Shown here: positions 50,640-60,818 of the stretch, piece after piece | How positions within the stretch are numbered: the first letter of the stretch is position 1 | How the letters are laid out: each line of letters begins with the position of its first letter | NCBI RefSeq assembly: GCF_001427145.1 | Contig: NZ_LMGL01000003.1 | Span: forward strand, 461,550-525,549 | DNA: 64,000 nt | Reading direction: 5' to 3' | From: Microbacterium sp. Root166 | GTDB taxonomy: Bacteria; Actinomycetota; Actinomycetes; Actinomycetales; Microbacteriaceae | Notes under the pieces: model-generated | The model's input: only the letters and a program-made list of their open reading frames with translations | The model's database searches: none | Told to the model about the DNA's origin: nothing | Made by a program: the position numbers and the translations under genes

Positions 50640-51806
50640 ATGATCGTCGTCGACCTGCTGCTCGGCGCGCTGCTGCTGGCCGGCCTCATCGCGGGTGTGA
50701 GCCGAGGCTTCACCGGCAGTGTCGGGCTGCTGCTCGGGCTGGTGGCCGGCGGCGCGGCGGCGTACTGGCTCGTGCCGCTGATCAACGACGCGCTGCCTCT
50801 GCAGTTCCGGCCCGCCCTGGTGCTCGCCTGCTCGGTGCTGCTCGTGATCGCGGGCGCGGTCGCCGGCGCCGCAGCAGGCTCGGCTCTGCGCCAGGGAGTG
50901 GATCGCACCCGGCTGCGTGCGGTCGACCGCGTGCTCGGGGGAATAGCCGGGACGCTCGTCGCCGCCCTCGTCATCTCGCTGGCCGGGGCGAGCATCGCCG
51001 CGACCGGGATGCCCGTCGTCTCATCGGCGGTCGCGTCGTCTTCGGTCCTGCGCACCATCGACCGCTTCACCCCGGCGCCGGTGGCCAGCGCGCTCGCGCA
51101 GCTGCGCGGCTTCGTGCTCGACGAGGGCCTGCCCGCGCTCGGCAACCTTCTCGAGGCCGGCCCGGTCACCATCCAGCCCGTCGACCTGGCCGATCCCGAA
51201 CTGGCGGCGGCGGCGGCATCCGTGGCCCGCGTGTCCGGCACCGCCTACGCGTGCGGACGCAGCTCGACCGGGTCGGGCTTCGTCGTCGCCCCCGACCGCA
51301 TCGTCACGAACGCGCACGTCGTGGCGGGGGTCGAGACGCCCGTCGTCGAGCTGCCCGGGCTGGGCGCGCGCGAGGGGCGCATCGTGTACTTCGATCCGGT
51401 GGACGACCTCGCCGTGATCGCCGTGGACGGGTTGGACGCCGCCGCGCTGGCCTTCGCGGCGCCGCTGGCCGTCGGGGCGCCCGCCGCCGTTCAGGGCTAT
51501 CCGCTCGGCGGGCCGTTCTCGATGATCTCGGCGGGCGTCGTGTCCTCCGGCGTCGCTCCCGTACCCGACATCTATGGCGAGAGCGTCTCGCCGCGCGACA
51601 TCTACGCCCTGCAGGCCGCCGTGCGTCCGGGCAACTCCGGCGGTCCGCTGCTCACCGAGGACGGCACCGTCGCCGGGGTCGTCTTCGCCCGCGGCGAGGA
51701 CGACCCCGAGCGCGGGTATGCCATGACGATCGCGGAGCTGGCGCCCGTCGCCGACCAGGCCACCGGCCTGACCGACCCGGTCTCGACGGGACGCTGCGTC
51801 GACTGA
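50640..51806 (+). CDS. MarP-like membrane serine protease
   Basis: This 388-residue protein has a CvpA-like module of four transmembrane helices (about 3-25, 28-48, 60-82 and 98-120) and an extracytoplasmic trypsin-like protease domain. The catalytic triad is visible: His226 in TNAHVVAG, Asp256 in VDDLAVI and Ser333 in RPGNSGGPL. In mycobacteria MarP (Rv3671c) has the same size and triad spacing and is needed for acid tolerance. Cys205 and Cys386 could form the regulatory disulfide. The start has a GAGGAGG site. Confidence 0.92.
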   Translation: MIVVDLLLGALLLAGLIAGVSRGFTGSVGLLLGLVAGGAAAYWLVPLINDALPLQFRPALVLACSVLLVIAGAVAGAAAGSALRQGVDRTRLRAVDRVLGGIAGTLVAALVISLAGASIAATGMPVVSSAVASSSVLRTIDRFTPAPVASALAQLRGFVLDEGLPALGNLLEAGPVTIQPVDLADPELAAAAASVARVSGTAYACGRSSTGSGFVVAPDRIVTNAHVVAGVETPVVELPGLGAREGRIVYFDPVDDLAVIAVDGLDAAALAFAAPLAVGAPAAVQGYPLGGPFSMISAGVVSSGVAPVPDIYGESVSPRDIYALQAAVRPGNSGGPLLTEDGTVAGVVFARGEDDPERGYAMTIAELAPVADQATGLTDPVSTGRCVD

Positions 51807-51879
51807 CACGGCCGGCTGACACGGCCGTCGACCGGCCGGGCGACCCGTTATGCTGGCACGGCAAGTCAATACGGCCCAT

Positions 51880-52100
51880 GACCCGGGCGGGAGAGCCTCG
51901 GCAGATGTCATGCCGGGCACCGAAGGAGCAAGCCTCCCCGCCAATCTCTCAGGTACGCGTACCGTTCGGGTGAGGCCGACTCTGGAAAGTGGTTGCGAGC
52001 GCACGCCCGCAGCCCGCCGAAGGTGAAAGTCGCAGCATCCGCTCTCTTCGGAGAAGGACGCCGCGGCGAAACTCTCAGGCCCATGACAGAGGGGGAGTTC
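51880..52100 (+). ncRNA. Tandem glycine riboswitch
   Basis: Two glycine aptamers in series lie in the 338-nt gap before gcvT. The first has the conserved GGGAGAGCCTC, CACCGAAGGAGCAAGCC, CCCGCCAATCTCTCAGGT and CTCTGGAAAGTG elements. The second has CGCCGAAGGTGAAAGTCG, GAAACTCTCAGGCCCATGACAGAGG. Glycine binding would turn on gcv expression. A ribosome-site-like sequence (GAACGGGAG) follows at about 52131-52139. The rest of this gap (51807-51879) holds no gene. Confidence 0.92.
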
Positions 52101-52144
52101 CAGGGCGCCGTCCGGCGTCCACCCGACCGCGAACGGGAGAACTC

Positions 52145-53269
52145 ATGACCGAACCCCGCACGACTGCCCTGTACGAGCGCCATGCCGCGCTCGGCGCTTC
52201 GTTCACCGACTTCGGCGGCTGGTCCATGCCCGTGCGCTACAGCTCGGACCTCGCCGAGCACCACGCCGTGCGCACCGCCGCCGGTCTGTTCGACATCTCC
52301 CACATGGCGCTGTTCGGCGTGGGCGGCCCGCAGCGCGAGGAGTACCTCGCGTACGCGCTCGCCTTCGACCCCAGCGCGCTGAAGCTGTCGCGGGCGAAGT
52401 ACACGATGATCCTCACGCCCGAGGGCGGGATCATCGACGACCTCATCGTCACCCGCAGCGCGGAGGACCAGTTCCTCGTCGTCGCCAACGCGGGGAACCG
52501 GGATGCCGTGCGCGCGGCCCTGCAGGAGCGACTCGAGGGCTTCGATGCGATGCTCATCGAGCTCGACGACGCCCTCATCGCCGTGCAGGGGCCCCGCGCG
52601 CGCGAGATCCTGCAGCAGACGTCGGGTCTCGTCCACGACGACTCTCTGGCGATGGGCCACACCCTCGACACACTGCCGTACTACGCGGCGATGGGCATGC
52701 GCTTCGGCGAGAGCGCCGTGCTGGTCAGCCGCACCGGCTACACCGGCGAGGACGGCTTCGAGATCAGCGTGGACGCCGACCTTGCGGTCTCCCTCTGGGA
52801 CGCTCTGCTCGACGCCGGGCAGCCGCTCGGGCTTGTCCCCGCCGGTCTCGCCTCGCGCGACACTCTGCGCCTCGAGGCGGGCATGCCGCTGTACGGCCAC
52901 GAGCTGTCGCGCGACATCGTCCCTGCGCAGGCGGGCCTCGGCCGCGTCGTGCCGCTGAAGACCAAGACCGCGGACTTCGTCGGCCGCCAGGCGCTGGAGG
53001 CGGACGTCCCCGCCGACGCCCCGGTGCTCGTCGGCCTCGTGTCCGAGGGCAAGCGCGCCGGACGTGCCGGCTACGCGGTGCTCCACGGCGACGAGCGCGT
53101 CGGAGAGATCACCAGCGGCGCCCTGAGCCCGACGCTCGGGCATCCCATCGCCATGGCGTTCGTCTCGCCGGGCGTGAGCGAGCCCGGCACCGAGCTCGAC
53201 ATCGACGTGCGCGGCACCCGCATCCGCGCCACCGTGACCGCCCTTCCGTTCTACCGCCGCGCCCAGTGA
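52145..53269 (+). CDS. gcvT: Glycine cleavage system T protein (aminomethyltransferase)
   Basis: This 374-residue T-protein takes the aminomethyl group from lipoyl-GcvH to tetrahydrofolate, releasing ammonia. The fold is recognised by [45 protein letters not shown] and [21 protein letters not shown], with catalytic Asp in the latter region. ATG 52145 is the first start after the riboswitch; GCGAACGGGAG is a plausible ribosome site. A 28-nt gap precedes gcvH. Confidence 0.96.
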   Translation: MTEPRTTALYERHAALGASFTDFGGWSMPVRYSSDLAEHHAVRTAAGLFDISHMALFGVGGPQREEYLAYALAFDPSALKLSRAKYTMILTPEGGIIDDLIVTRSAEDQFLVVANAGNRDAVRAALQERLEGFDAMLIELDDALIAVQGPRAREILQQTSGLVHDDSLAMGHTLDTLPYYAAMGMRFGESAVLVSRTGYTGEDGFEISVDADLAVSLWDALLDAGQPLGLVPAGLASRDTLRLEAGMPLYGHELSRDIVPAQAGLGRVVPLKTKTADFVGRQALEADVPADAPVLVGLVSEGKRAGRAGYAVLHGDERVGEITSGALSPTLGHPIAMAFVSPGVSEPGTELDIDVRGTRIRATVTALPFYRRAQ

Positions 53270-53297
53270 CCGTCCCGAGCATCCACCGGAGGAACCA

Positions 53298-53681
53298 GTG
53301 ACCGATCTCAACAGCCTCAAATACACCGCCGAGCACGAGTGGATCGCCCTCGAGGGCGACGTGGCCACCGTCGGCATCACCGACTACGCCGCCGAGAAGC
53401 TCGGTGACGTCGTCTTCGTCGAGCTCCCTGCCGCCGGCTCCACCGTCACCGCCGGCGACGTCTGCGGCGAGATCGAGTCGACCAAGTCCGTCGGCGAGCT
53501 CTACGCGCCGCTCACGGGCGAGGTCGTCGCCGTCAACGACGCCGCCGTCGACGACCCGTCGCTGGTCAACTCCGAGCCGTTCGGCGAGGGCTGGCTGATC
53601 AAGCTCACCGTCGATGCGGCTGCGGTGGCCGATCTGCTCGACCGCGACGCGTACGTCGCGCTCACCGGCGGCGACGCATGA
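53298..53681 (+). CDS. gcvH: Glycine cleavage system H protein
   Basis: This 127-residue lipoyl carrier moves the aminomethyl intermediate between P, T and L proteins. The lipoylation site is Lys63 in [11 protein letters not shown], and [12 protein letters not shown] and [13 protein letters not shown] are canonical. The start is GTG 53298 with CGGAGGAACC upstream. Its stop overlaps gcvP by ATGA. Confidence 0.97.
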   Translation: MTDLNSLKYTAEHEWIALEGDVATVGITDYAAEKLGDVVFVELPAAGSTVTAGDVCGEIESTKSVGELYAPLTGEVVAVNDAAVDDPSLVNSEPFGEGWLIKLTVDAAAVADLLDRDAYVALTGGDA

Positions 53682-56554
53682 CGGGGGCCTTCGCCGCACG
53701 GCACATCGGAACGGATGCCGCGGCCCAGCGCGTCATGCTCGACGCCCTGGGCTACGACACCATCGACGCCCTCGTCGAGCGCGCGGTCCCGGCATCCATC
53801 CATGTGAAGCCGCGCGAGACCAGCGACATCCCGCCGGCCGCGACCGAGGCCGAGGCGCTCGCAGAGCTGCGCGTGCTCGCGTCGCAGAACCGCGTCGCGC
53901 GCCCCATGATCGGGCTCGGCTACTACGACACGTTCACGCCGTCGGTGATCGCGCGCAACGTGCTCGAGAACCCCTCCTGGTACACGGCGTACACGCCGTA
54001 CCAGCCGGAGATCTCGCAGGGCCGCCTCGAGGCGCTCATCAACTTCCAGACGATGGTCACCGACCTCACCGGGCTGACGACGGCCAACGCCTCGATGCTC
54101 GACGAGTCGACCGCCGTCGTGGAGGGCATGCTCGTCGCCCGCCGCGCCTCGAAGTCGCCCTCGGACGTCTTCGTGGTCGACGCCGACACGCTGCCCCAGA
54201 CCAAGGCGCTGCTCTCGCACCGCGCCGAGGCCGTCGGCATCGAGCTGGTCGAGCTCGACCTCGCGAACGGCGCGACGCTGCCCGAGCAGCTGTTCGGCGT
54301 CTTCGTTCAGTACCCCGGCGCCTCCGGCCGTGTGTGGGACCCCTCGGGCGTCGTCGACGCGGCGCATGTCGCGGGCGCCCTCGTGGTCGCCGCCGCCGAT
54401 TTGCTCGCGCTGACCCTGCTGCGGTCGCCCGGCTCGTTCGGCGCCGACGTCGCCGTGGGCACCACGCAGCGCTTCGGCGTGCCGCTCGGCTTCGGCGGCC
54501 CGCACGCCGGGTACATGGCCGTGCGCGCCGGTCTCGAGCGCCAGCTGCCCGGACGCCTGGTCGGGGTGTCACAGGATGCGGCGGGCCACCCCGCCTACCG
54601 GCTCGCGCTGCAGACGCGCGAGCAGCACATCCGCCGAGAGAAGGCGACCTCGAACATCTGCACGTCGCAGGTGCTGCTGGCCGTGATGGCGTCGATGTAC
54701 GCGGTGTACCACGGGCCCCAGGGCCTGAAGGCGATCGCGACCGAGGTGGCGCGCAAGGCCGAGGCGCTCGCGCAGCGGCTGCGCGACTACGACCTGCACC
54801 TGGTGTCGGATTCGTTCTTCGACACGATCCGCGTCGTCACCCCCGGACCCTCGGGCCGGGTCGTCGAGCGCGCCCGCTCCAAGGGCTTCCAGCTCTTCCA
54901 AGCGGACGACGCCACGGTCGGCATCTCGGTGGACGAGACCACGACCGCCGACGACCTCGCGGCCGTCGCCTGGGCCTTCGGCCTGCCGGACGTGGACGAG
55001 CACGACGTGCGCGACATCCCGTTCGACGCTGCCGAGCCCCTGGCCGGCGTGCCGTCCTCGCTCGCCCGGGTCGAGGAGTTCCTCACCCACCCGGTGTTCA
55101 ACACGCACCGGTCCGAGACGGCGATGATGCGCTACCTCAAGCAGCTCAGCGACCGCGACTACGCCCTCGACCGCGGCATGATCCCGCTGGGCTCGTGCAC
55201 CATGAAGCTCAACGCGGCCACGGAGATGGCGGCCGTGTCGTGGCCGGAGTTCTCGCGTGTGCACCCGTTCGCCCCCGAGGCGGACGTGCACGGCTACCTC
55301 GCGATGATCGAACAGCTCGAAGTGTGGCTGGCCGAGGTCACCGGGTACGACGCCGTCTCGCTGCAGCCCAACGCGGGCTCGCAGGGTGAGCTGGCCGGAC
55401 TCATGGCCATCCGCGGCTACCACCGCGCGAACGGCGACCTCGAGCGCACGGTGTGCCTCATCCCGTCGTCCGCGCACGGCACGAACGCGGCCTCGGCCGT
55501 GCTCGCCGGCATGAAGGTCGTGGTCGTCGCGTGCGACGAGGCCGGAAACGTCGACCTCGACGACCTCCGGGCCAAGATCGCCGCGCACGCCGACGCGCTC
55601 GCCGCGCTCATGATCACGTACCCGTCGACCCACGGCGTGTACGAGCACGACGTGCTCGAGATCACGCAGGCCGTGCACGACGCGGGCGGCCAGGTCTACG
55701 TCGACGGCGCGAACCTCAACGCGCTGCTCGGCTACGCCCGCTTCGGCGACCTGGGCGGCGACGTCTCGCACCTCAACCTGCACAAGACGTTCGCGATCCC
55801 GCACGGCGGCGGCGGCCCCGGCGTGGGCCCGGTTGCGGCCAAGGCCCACCTTGCGCCGTTCCTGCCGGGGCATCCGCTCGCCCAGCGCAAGGATCACGCC
55901 GGCGGGATCTTCGAGGGCGGCGCGATCTCCGCGGCACCCCACGGCTCGGCCGGCATCCTCCCGATCTCGTGGGCGTACGTCCGCATGATGGGCGCCCAGG
56001 GGCTTCGCGATGCGACCGCGGCGGCGGTGCTCTCGGCGAACTACATCGCCTTCCGGCTGCGCGAGCACTACCCGGTGCTCTACACGGGCGAAGGCGGCCT
56101 CGTGGCGCACGAGTGCATCCTCGACCTGCGGCCGCTGCGCGAGGCGACGGGCGTGACCGTGGACGACGTGGCCAAGCGCCTCATCGACTACGGCTTCCAC
56201 GCGCCGACGATGTCGTTCCCGGTCGCCGGCACGCTCATGGTCGAGCCCACCGAGTCCGAGGACCTGGGCGAGATCGAGCGCTTCATCGAGGCCATGATCG
56301 CGATCAAGGCCGAGGCCGACGCCGTCGCCGCGGGGGAGTGGCCCGCGGGCGACAACCCGCTGGTGAACGCCCCGCACACGGCCGAGACCGTCGTCGTCGG
56401 GGAGTGGGACCACCCGTACTCCCGCGAGACCGCGGTGTTCCCGGTGCACACGCAGATCCGCACGAAGTACTGGCCCCCGGTGCGCCGGATCGACCAGGCC
56501 TACGGCGACCGCAACCTCGTCTGCGCGTGCCCGCCGATCGAGGCGTTCGCCTAG
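53678..56554 (+). CDS. gcvP: Glycine dehydrogenase (decarboxylating), P protein
   Basis: This 958-residue PLP enzyme decarboxylates glycine and loads the aminomethyl group onto GcvH. Both P-protein halves are fused, the usual actinobacterial and enteric form. The pyridoxal lysine is Lys703 in [15 protein letters not shown]. The MARHIGT-like opening ([13 protein letters not shown]) and [14 protein letters not shown] are conserved. ATGA overlap couples it to gcvH. No lpd (L protein) is in the operon; that enzyme must be encoded elsewhere. Confidence 0.97.
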   Translation: MTGAFAARHIGTDAAAQRVMLDALGYDTIDALVERAVPASIHVKPRETSDIPPAATEAEALAELRVLASQNRVARPMIGLGYYDTFTPSVIARNVLENPSWYTAYTPYQPEISQGRLEALINFQTMVTDLTGLTTANASMLDESTAVVEGMLVARRASKSPSDVFVVDADTLPQTKALLSHRAEAVGIELVELDLANGATLPEQLFGVFVQYPGASGRVWDPSGVVDAAHVAGALVVAAADLLALTLLRSPGSFGADVAVGTTQRFGVPLGFGGPHAGYMAVRAGLERQLPGRLVGVSQDAAGHPAYRLALQTREQHIRREKATSNICTSQVLLAVMASMYAVYHGPQGLKAIATEVARKAEALAQRLRDYDLHLVSDSFFDTIRVVTPGPSGRVVERARSKGFQLFQADDATVGISVDETTTADDLAAVAWAFGLPDVDEHDVRDIPFDAAEPLAGVPSSLARVEEFLTHPVFNTHRSETAMMRYLKQLSDRDYALDRGMIPLGSCTMKLNAATEMAAVSWPEFSRVHPFAPEADVHGYLAMIEQLEVWLAEVTGYDAVSLQPNAGSQGELAGLMAIRGYHRANGDLERTVCLIPSSAHGTNAASAVLAGMKVVVVACDEAGNVDLDDLRAKIAAHADALAALMITYPSTHGVYEHDVLEITQAVHDAGGQVYVDGANLNALLGYARFGDLGGDVSHLNLHKTFAIPHGGGGPGVGPVAAKAHLAPFLPGHPLAQRKDHAGGIFEGGAISAAPHGSAGILPISWAYVRMMGAQGLRDATAAAVLSANYIAFRLREHYPVLYTGEGGLVAHECILDLRPLREATGVTVDDVAKRLIDYGFHAPTMSFPVAGTLMVEPTESEDLGEIERFIEAMIAIKAEADAVAAGEWPAGDNPLVNAPHTAETVVVGEWDHPYSRETAVFPVHTQIRTKYWPPVRRIDQAYGDRNLVCACPPIEAFA

Positions 56555-56568
56555 ACGACGCTGTGATG

Positions 56569-56597
56569 ACGGGATGCCGCGGCCCGCGGCATCCCGT
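56569..56597 (+). terminator. Perfect palindromic terminator after gcvP
   Basis: Arms ACGGGATGCCGCGG (56569-56582) and CCGCGGCATCCCGT (56584-56597) are perfect around one central C. It follows gcvP by 14 nt. The arms contain an inverted pair of the dispersed GGATGCCG word. Confidence 0.65.
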
Positions 56598-56705
56598 CTC
56601 CCGCCGTGAGCCCGCATCCCGCATCCCACTCCCGCGAGAATTGGTTGGGCGTCCGGGGATCTGCGCGGCGCACTGCTTCTTGGACGCCGGACCGATTGTC
56701 GCGAG

Positions 56706-57662
56706 CTAGAGCGACCGCGGATTCCACCGGAGCGACTGCAGAGCGCTGCTGTTGATCGGATGCCGCGGGCTGAGGCCCGCGAGACGCAGCTTGTTGCCGA
56801 GGGGGTAGGCGCGCATCGTGTCGGACCAGTCCCAGCGTGCGAAGCCGGCGACGTATCGCCTGAGCCGGTCCTCACGCTGCTTCTCGTCGGTCAAACGTGC
56901 CTTCGCCTCCTCCAGCGACGGGGAGTCGTACTTGCCGTACCCGTCGGATTCGCCCACGACCCTCTCATCGGGCCAGAAGAAGTCGGTGCGGTCCCGCTTG
57001 CCCTCGTATCGGAACTCATGCTGCAGTTCGGGGTCGGCGAATCCCAACCATTCGATGACCGCCCGGCTCACCGATTCGCCCGTCGACTCCGATTGTGGGT
57101 CGACGCGTTCGTGCAGCCACCGAAGCCGCCGCCGGCCGCGGCGGTCGGCCTGGCGATGGATGAGTTCGGCGAACCCTGCAAGGTCGTCGTTGCCGCGTCG
57201 TGCAACGGCATCGCAGATCGCCAGGCCGAAAGCGGGCGGCAGGACCCTCCCGAGCGCGACGGCGGTGTGAAGCGCCGTCGTAGCCAGGATGCCGTCCCGC
57301 ACCTCGATCGCAGGTGCGTCCCTGCTCGTATGCACGACCACATCGCCGTAGCGAGTGGACGCCGATCTTCCGGTGTCGAACACGTGCACGTCCCGCGCTT
57401 CGCCGAACAGGGGAAGACCGTGCAGCGCCGCCGCGGACTCGAGTGCGAACACCGCCTGCGGCGACACCAGGGCATAAGCGTGCACCCTCGCCGTGTAACG
57501 CTCCCATGGCCGCAGCGCTCTCCACGCGGCTGCGTGCGCGTACACCCGGTGTCGGACTCTCACCAGATCGGGAGCAGTTCGAAGGCGGATGCCGTTCAGG
57601 TCGTCGTCGTGAGCCACGAGCAGCGGAACAGGTGATCGCGAGACGCTGAGAGTTGACGGCAT
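56706..57662 (-). CDS. AbiEi-type antitoxin-like protein with Vsr/DUF559 nuclease-like domain
   Basis: This 318-residue protein has an N-terminal AbiEi-like region (about 25-175; ALVSPQAVFALESAAALHGL, then DVHVFDT) and a C-terminal endonuclease-like region (about 205-295) with RTDFFWPDERVVGESDGYGKY, the Asp/Glu pair of the DUF559 (Vsr fold) family. Such single genes are frequent in actinobacteria and are often labelled type IV toxin-antitoxin antitoxins, but no AbiEii toxin is adjacent. ATG 57662 is the start. The bordering intergenic regions contain palindromes. Confidence 0.7.
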   Translation of the reverse strand: MPSTLSVSRSPVPLLVAHDDDLNGIRLRTAPDLVRVRHRVYAHAAAWRALRPWERYTARVHAYALVSPQAVFALESAAALHGLPLFGEARDVHVFDTGRSASTRYGDVVVHTSRDAPAIEVRDGILATTALHTAVALGRVLPPAFGLAICDAVARRGNDDLAGFAELIHRQADRRGRRRLRWLHERVDPQSESTGESVSRAVIEWLGFADPELQHEFRYEGKRDRTDFFWPDERVVGESDGYGKYDSPSLEEAKARLTDEKQREDRLRRYVAGFARWDWSDTMRAYPLGNKLRLAGLSPRHPINSSALQSLRWNPRSL

Positions 57663-57768
57663 CCCTCATCGTCCGCACGGGGATCCTCCGCGCCCGCCGC
57701 TCGTGCGGGATCGGTGCACACCTCCGCGCGCTTCGCCCCTGGGGAGGAAGGCGCCCCGGTCCTGGGTT

Positions 57769-57839
57769 GCCGAGAATCGCGCCGGCGCCTGAGACTCTGT
57801 GCGTCGCACGGATTCCGCGCCGCCAGAGCGATTCTCGGC
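57769..57839. repeat. Inverted repeat structure, 12-bp perfect arms
   Basis: GCCGAGAATCGC (57769-57780) and GCGATTCTCGGC (57828-57839) are perfect complements, with further partial pairing inside (GCCGGCGC with GCGCCGCC) and a small GTGCGTCGCAC hairpin at the tip. It fills most of the 208-nt gap between the AbiEi-like gene and the CPBP protease. No ORF is convincing here. Confidence 0.5.
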
Positions 57840-57870
57840 GATATCGGTCGCCACCGCCCGCCCGGCCGGG

Positions 57871-58734
57871 TCAGGCGGTCGGGCTCGGTGCGGGCGTCGG
57901 GGTGCCGGAGGGCGCCGGGACCGGCCCGAAGAGTCCGGGCCACAGGGCCACGGCGAGCGGGTAGCCGATGAACGCGACGACGTCGATCACGGTGTGGGCG
58001 ATCACGAGCGGCATCACGCGGCCCCAGCGGCGGTAGCACCATCCGAAGACGACACCCATCACGAAGTTGCCGATGATCGGTCCGATGCCCTGATACGCGT
58101 GATAGGCCGCGCGCAGCGCCGCGGTGGTCAGGATGATCGTCCACCAGCCCCAGCCGAGCCGCCGCAGGCGGTCGAACAGGTACCCGATGAAGATGACCTC
58201 CTCGGTGAGTCCGGCGCGGAGCGCGGCGAGCAGCAGGAGGGGGACGGTCCACCACGCGGCATCCAGCGGCGCAGCCTGCACCTGGACCGTGATGCCCAGT
58301 GCCCTCCCCGCCGCGTAGAGCGCCAGACCGGGCAGACCGATGGCGAGGGCGAGCAGGATGCCGCGGCCGGCGTCTCCGCCGAAGTTGGTGAAGTCGAGCC
58401 CGATGCGGCGCAGGGCGCTGTGGCCCGGCTCCCAGAGCAGGTAGATGACCAGGGCGATGAGGGCCAGCGCGAAGAACACTGCGAGGCACTGGTAGAGGAC
58501 ATCCCAGAACGCAGTGACGTCCCGCCGTGGATTCAGCTGGGTCTGCTGGGAGCCGATGGGAGTGGGGCGCAGCAGCGCGCGCACCAGCGACAGCACGGAG
58601 TAGAGGGCGGACTGACCGACGGTGACCGCCAGGACGATCCAGATCTCCCACTTCAACCGGGTGCGCTCGTATCCCGCGAGCACAGGCGCAACAGTGGGAA
58701 ACCTCGCGTCTGAACGCGACTCGGATGGGCTCAC
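57871..58734 (-). CDS. CPBP-family intramembrane metalloprotease
   Basis: This 287-residue membrane protein has about eight hydrophobic helices and the CPBP (Abi) motifs: motif 1 GLTEEVIFIGYLFDRLRR with the paired glutamates, motif 2 ALRAAYHAYQGIGPIIGN with a His, and motif 3 LVIAHTVIDVVAF with His. Family members act as Rce1-like proteases or in bacteriocin immunity. The GTG start at 58734 follows CAATCT by six bases. It is divergent from the peptide transporter. Confidence 0.88.
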   Translation of the reverse strand: MSPSESRSDARFPTVAPVLAGYERTRLKWEIWIVLAVTVGQSALYSVLSLVRALLRPTPIGSQQTQLNPRRDVTAFWDVLYQCLAVFFALALIALVIYLLWEPGHSALRRIGLDFTNFGGDAGRGILLALAIGLPGLALYAAGRALGITVQVQAAPLDAAWWTVPLLLLAALRAGLTEEVIFIGYLFDRLRRLGWGWWTIILTTAALRAAYHAYQGIGPIIGNFVMGVVFGWCYRRWGRVMPLVIAHTVIDVVAFIGYPLAVALWPGLFGPVPAPSGTPTPAPSPTA

Positions 58735-58740
58735 TTTGTC

Positions 58741-58746
58741 AGATTG
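58741..58746 (-). promoter_or_regulatory. -10-like element (CAATCT) of leaderless CPBP gene
   Basis: CAATCT on the minus strand, six bases, then GTG 58734. Confidence 0.35.
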
Positions 58747-58798
58747 TCACATCAAGCGTCAGTTGAGTTAAGGCTCTGTAACGTTTTGGCCGATCGTT

Positions 58799-58827
58799 TT
58801 GACCATCTCATCATCGGTGCTTAGGGT
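58799..58827 (+). promoter_or_regulatory. Promoter of the peptide ABC operon
   Basis: TTGACC (58799-58804), a 17-nt spacer and TAGGGT (58822-58827) form a good housekeeping promoter in an AT-rich stretch. The leader would be about 60 nt and includes AGGAGG at 58883-58888. Confidence 0.65.
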
Positions 58828-58892
58828 TTTCCCATCCGCGCGCCGCCCGACTCCGGTCTGACGTGCGCGCACAACCTTGCACAGGAGGAACA

Positions 58893-60737
58893 GTGAGAAT
58901 GAAGCGCATCTCGGCCGCGGTGGCACTCACCGCGGCGGGCGCATTGGTGATTTCGGGCTGCGCCGCCGGTGGCGGCGAAGAGGTCGACGACTCCGGTCTT
59001 GTCGAAGGCTCGTCCATCACCGCTGCGTGGAACCAGCCGTTCTACTCGATGAACGGCAACACGTCGTTCGGTAACGCCACGGCCAACAACAACATCAATT
59101 ACCTGACGCTCGACGGCTTCAACTACTACAACAACACCCCCGAGCTGGTGAAGAACGAGTCCTTCGGCAGCTACGAGCTGGTCAGCGAAGACCCGCTCAC
59201 GGTGAAGTACACGATCGCCGACGGCGTCAACTGGTCCGACGGCACGCCCGTGGACGCAGCGGACCTCCTCCTCAACTGGGCGGCACTCTCGCGTTCGCTG
59301 GATACCCCGGACTTCGACCCGAACGATTTCACGGACCCCGACACCGGTGAGTTCACCGAGTCGTTCCCGACCGACGTCGTCTACTTCGACTCGGGCGCCA
59401 CCCCGGACTCGGGCCTCGGCCTCGTCAAGGAGACGCCGGAGATCACCGACGACGGCCGTTCCATCACGCTCGTCTACGACAAGCCCTTCGTCGACTGGGA
59501 GCTCCAGTTCCCGTCGCCGCTCCCGGCGCACGTCGTGGGCAAGAACGCCCTCGGCCTGGACGACAACGAAGAGGCCAAGACGGCCGTCATCGAGGCCATC
59601 GAGTCGAACGACGCCGAGGCGCTCGCCCCGATCTCGAGCTTCTGGAACTCGGGCTTCAACTTCACCGAGCTGCCCGACGACCCGGAGCGGTACCTCGCGA
59701 CCGGTCCGTACATGATCAGCGACTTCGTCGCCGACCAGTTCATCACCCTCACCGCGAACCCGGAGTACAAGGGCGAGAACGCGGCGAACATCGAAGAGAT
59801 CACGATCCGCTTCATCCCCGACCCGCTCGCTGCGGTTCAGGCGCTGGAGAACGGTGAGGTCGACATCATCTCGCCCCAGGCCACGGCCGACATCAAGACG
59901 GCGCTCGACGGCATCGACAGCATCACGGTGCTGACCGGTCTCGAGGGCACCTACGAGCACGTCGACCTGCAGTTCGACCAGGGCAAGAACACGCAGAACA
60001 TCTTCTCGAACGCGAAGGCTCGCGAGGCCTTCATGAAGGTGATCCCGCGTGCGGAGATCGTCGAGACGCTCATCAAGCCGATCATCGGCGACGACGCGAT
60101 CCTGCGTGACTCGCAGTTGTTCGTCCCCGGCGCCGAAGGCTACGACGAGTCGGTCGCGAACAACACGTCGGCGGACTACGCCGAGGTCGACATCGAGGGC
60201 GCCAAGGCGCTGCTGGCCGAGTCGGGCATCACCGACACCTCGGTCTGCATCCTCTACTCCTCGACGAACCCCCGTCGCGTCAACGAGTTCGCGCTGATCC
60301 AGGCGTCGGCCGCTCAGGCCGGCTTCAACGTCACCGACTGCGGTTCGCCCGAGTGGGGCGGCCTCCTGGGCACGCCCGGCGCGTACGACGCCTCGCTGTT
60401 CGGCTGGCAGTCCACGAGCCTCGGCGTGACCAACTCGCTGCCGACGTTCGAGACCGGTGGAATCAACAACCTGAACTTCTACTCGAACGAGCGAGTCGAC
60501 GAGATCATCTCGGAGCTCAACGGCACGTTCGACGCGGAGACTCAGATCGAGCTCCAGCAGGAGATGGACAAGCTCCTGTGGGAGGACTTCTACGGTGTGA
60601 CCATCTTCCAGTTCCCCGGCGTCACCGCGTTCAGCGACCGTGTTGAGGGGATCGACCCGTCGATCCTCGCTCCCACGATCTTCTGGAACGCGTGGGACTG
60701 GGCTGTGACCGACGAGGGCGCCCCTGAAGAGGAGTAA
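58893..60737 (+). CDS. Peptide/opine ABC transporter substrate-binding lipoprotein
   Basis: This 614-residue family-5 (DppA/OppA-like) solute-binding protein has a signal peptide ending in a lipobox (LVISGC) and a mature region starting AAGGGEEVDDSG. SBP_bac_5 segments include VKYTIADGVNWSDGTPVDAADLLLNW and ATGPYMISDFVADQ, plus many Asn-rich loops. GTG 58893 (AGGAGG four bases upstream) or ATG 58899 can start. The peptide or sugar ligand is unknown. A perfect hairpin follows before the permease gene. Confidence 0.9.
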   Translation: MRMKRISAAVALTAAGALVISGCAAGGGEEVDDSGLVEGSSITAAWNQPFYSMNGNTSFGNATANNNINYLTLDGFNYYNNTPELVKNESFGSYELVSEDPLTVKYTIADGVNWSDGTPVDAADLLLNWAALSRSLDTPDFDPNDFTDPDTGEFTESFPTDVVYFDSGATPDSGLGLVKETPEITDDGRSITLVYDKPFVDWELQFPSPLPAHVVGKNALGLDDNEEAKTAVIEAIESNDAEALAPISSFWNSGFNFTELPDDPERYLATGPYMISDFVADQFITLTANPEYKGENAANIEEITIRFIPDPLAAVQALENGEVDIISPQATADIKTALDGIDSITVLTGLEGTYEHVDLQFDQGKNTQNIFSNAKAREAFMKVIPRAEIVETLIKPIIGDDAILRDSQLFVPGAEGYDESVANNTSADYAEVDIEGAKALLAESGITDTSVCILYSSTNPRRVNEFALIQASAAQAGFNVTDCGSPEWGGLLGTPGAYDASLFGWQSTSLGVTNSLPTFETGGINNLNFYSNERVDEIISELNGTFDAETQIELQQEMDKLLWEDFYGVTIFQFPGVTAFSDRVEGIDPSILAPTIFWNAWDWAVTDEGAPEEE

Positions 60738-60781
60738 TCCGACAGCACGGTCCGCGCTGAGCCTCGGCTGAGTGCGCACCG

Positions 60782-60818
60782 GGTGGGGTGCAGGTCCCCT
60801 GGGGACCTGCACCCCACC
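60782..60818 (+). terminator. Perfect 18-bp hairpin between binding protein and permease
   Basis: GGTGGGGTGCAGGTCCCC (60782-60799) and GGGGACCTGCACCCCACC (60801-60818) are perfect complements. It lies 45 nt after the binding-protein stop and 94 nt before the permease. It likely attenuates or stabilises the upstream message so that the binding protein exceeds the permeases. The remaining gap holds no gene. Confidence 0.75.
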
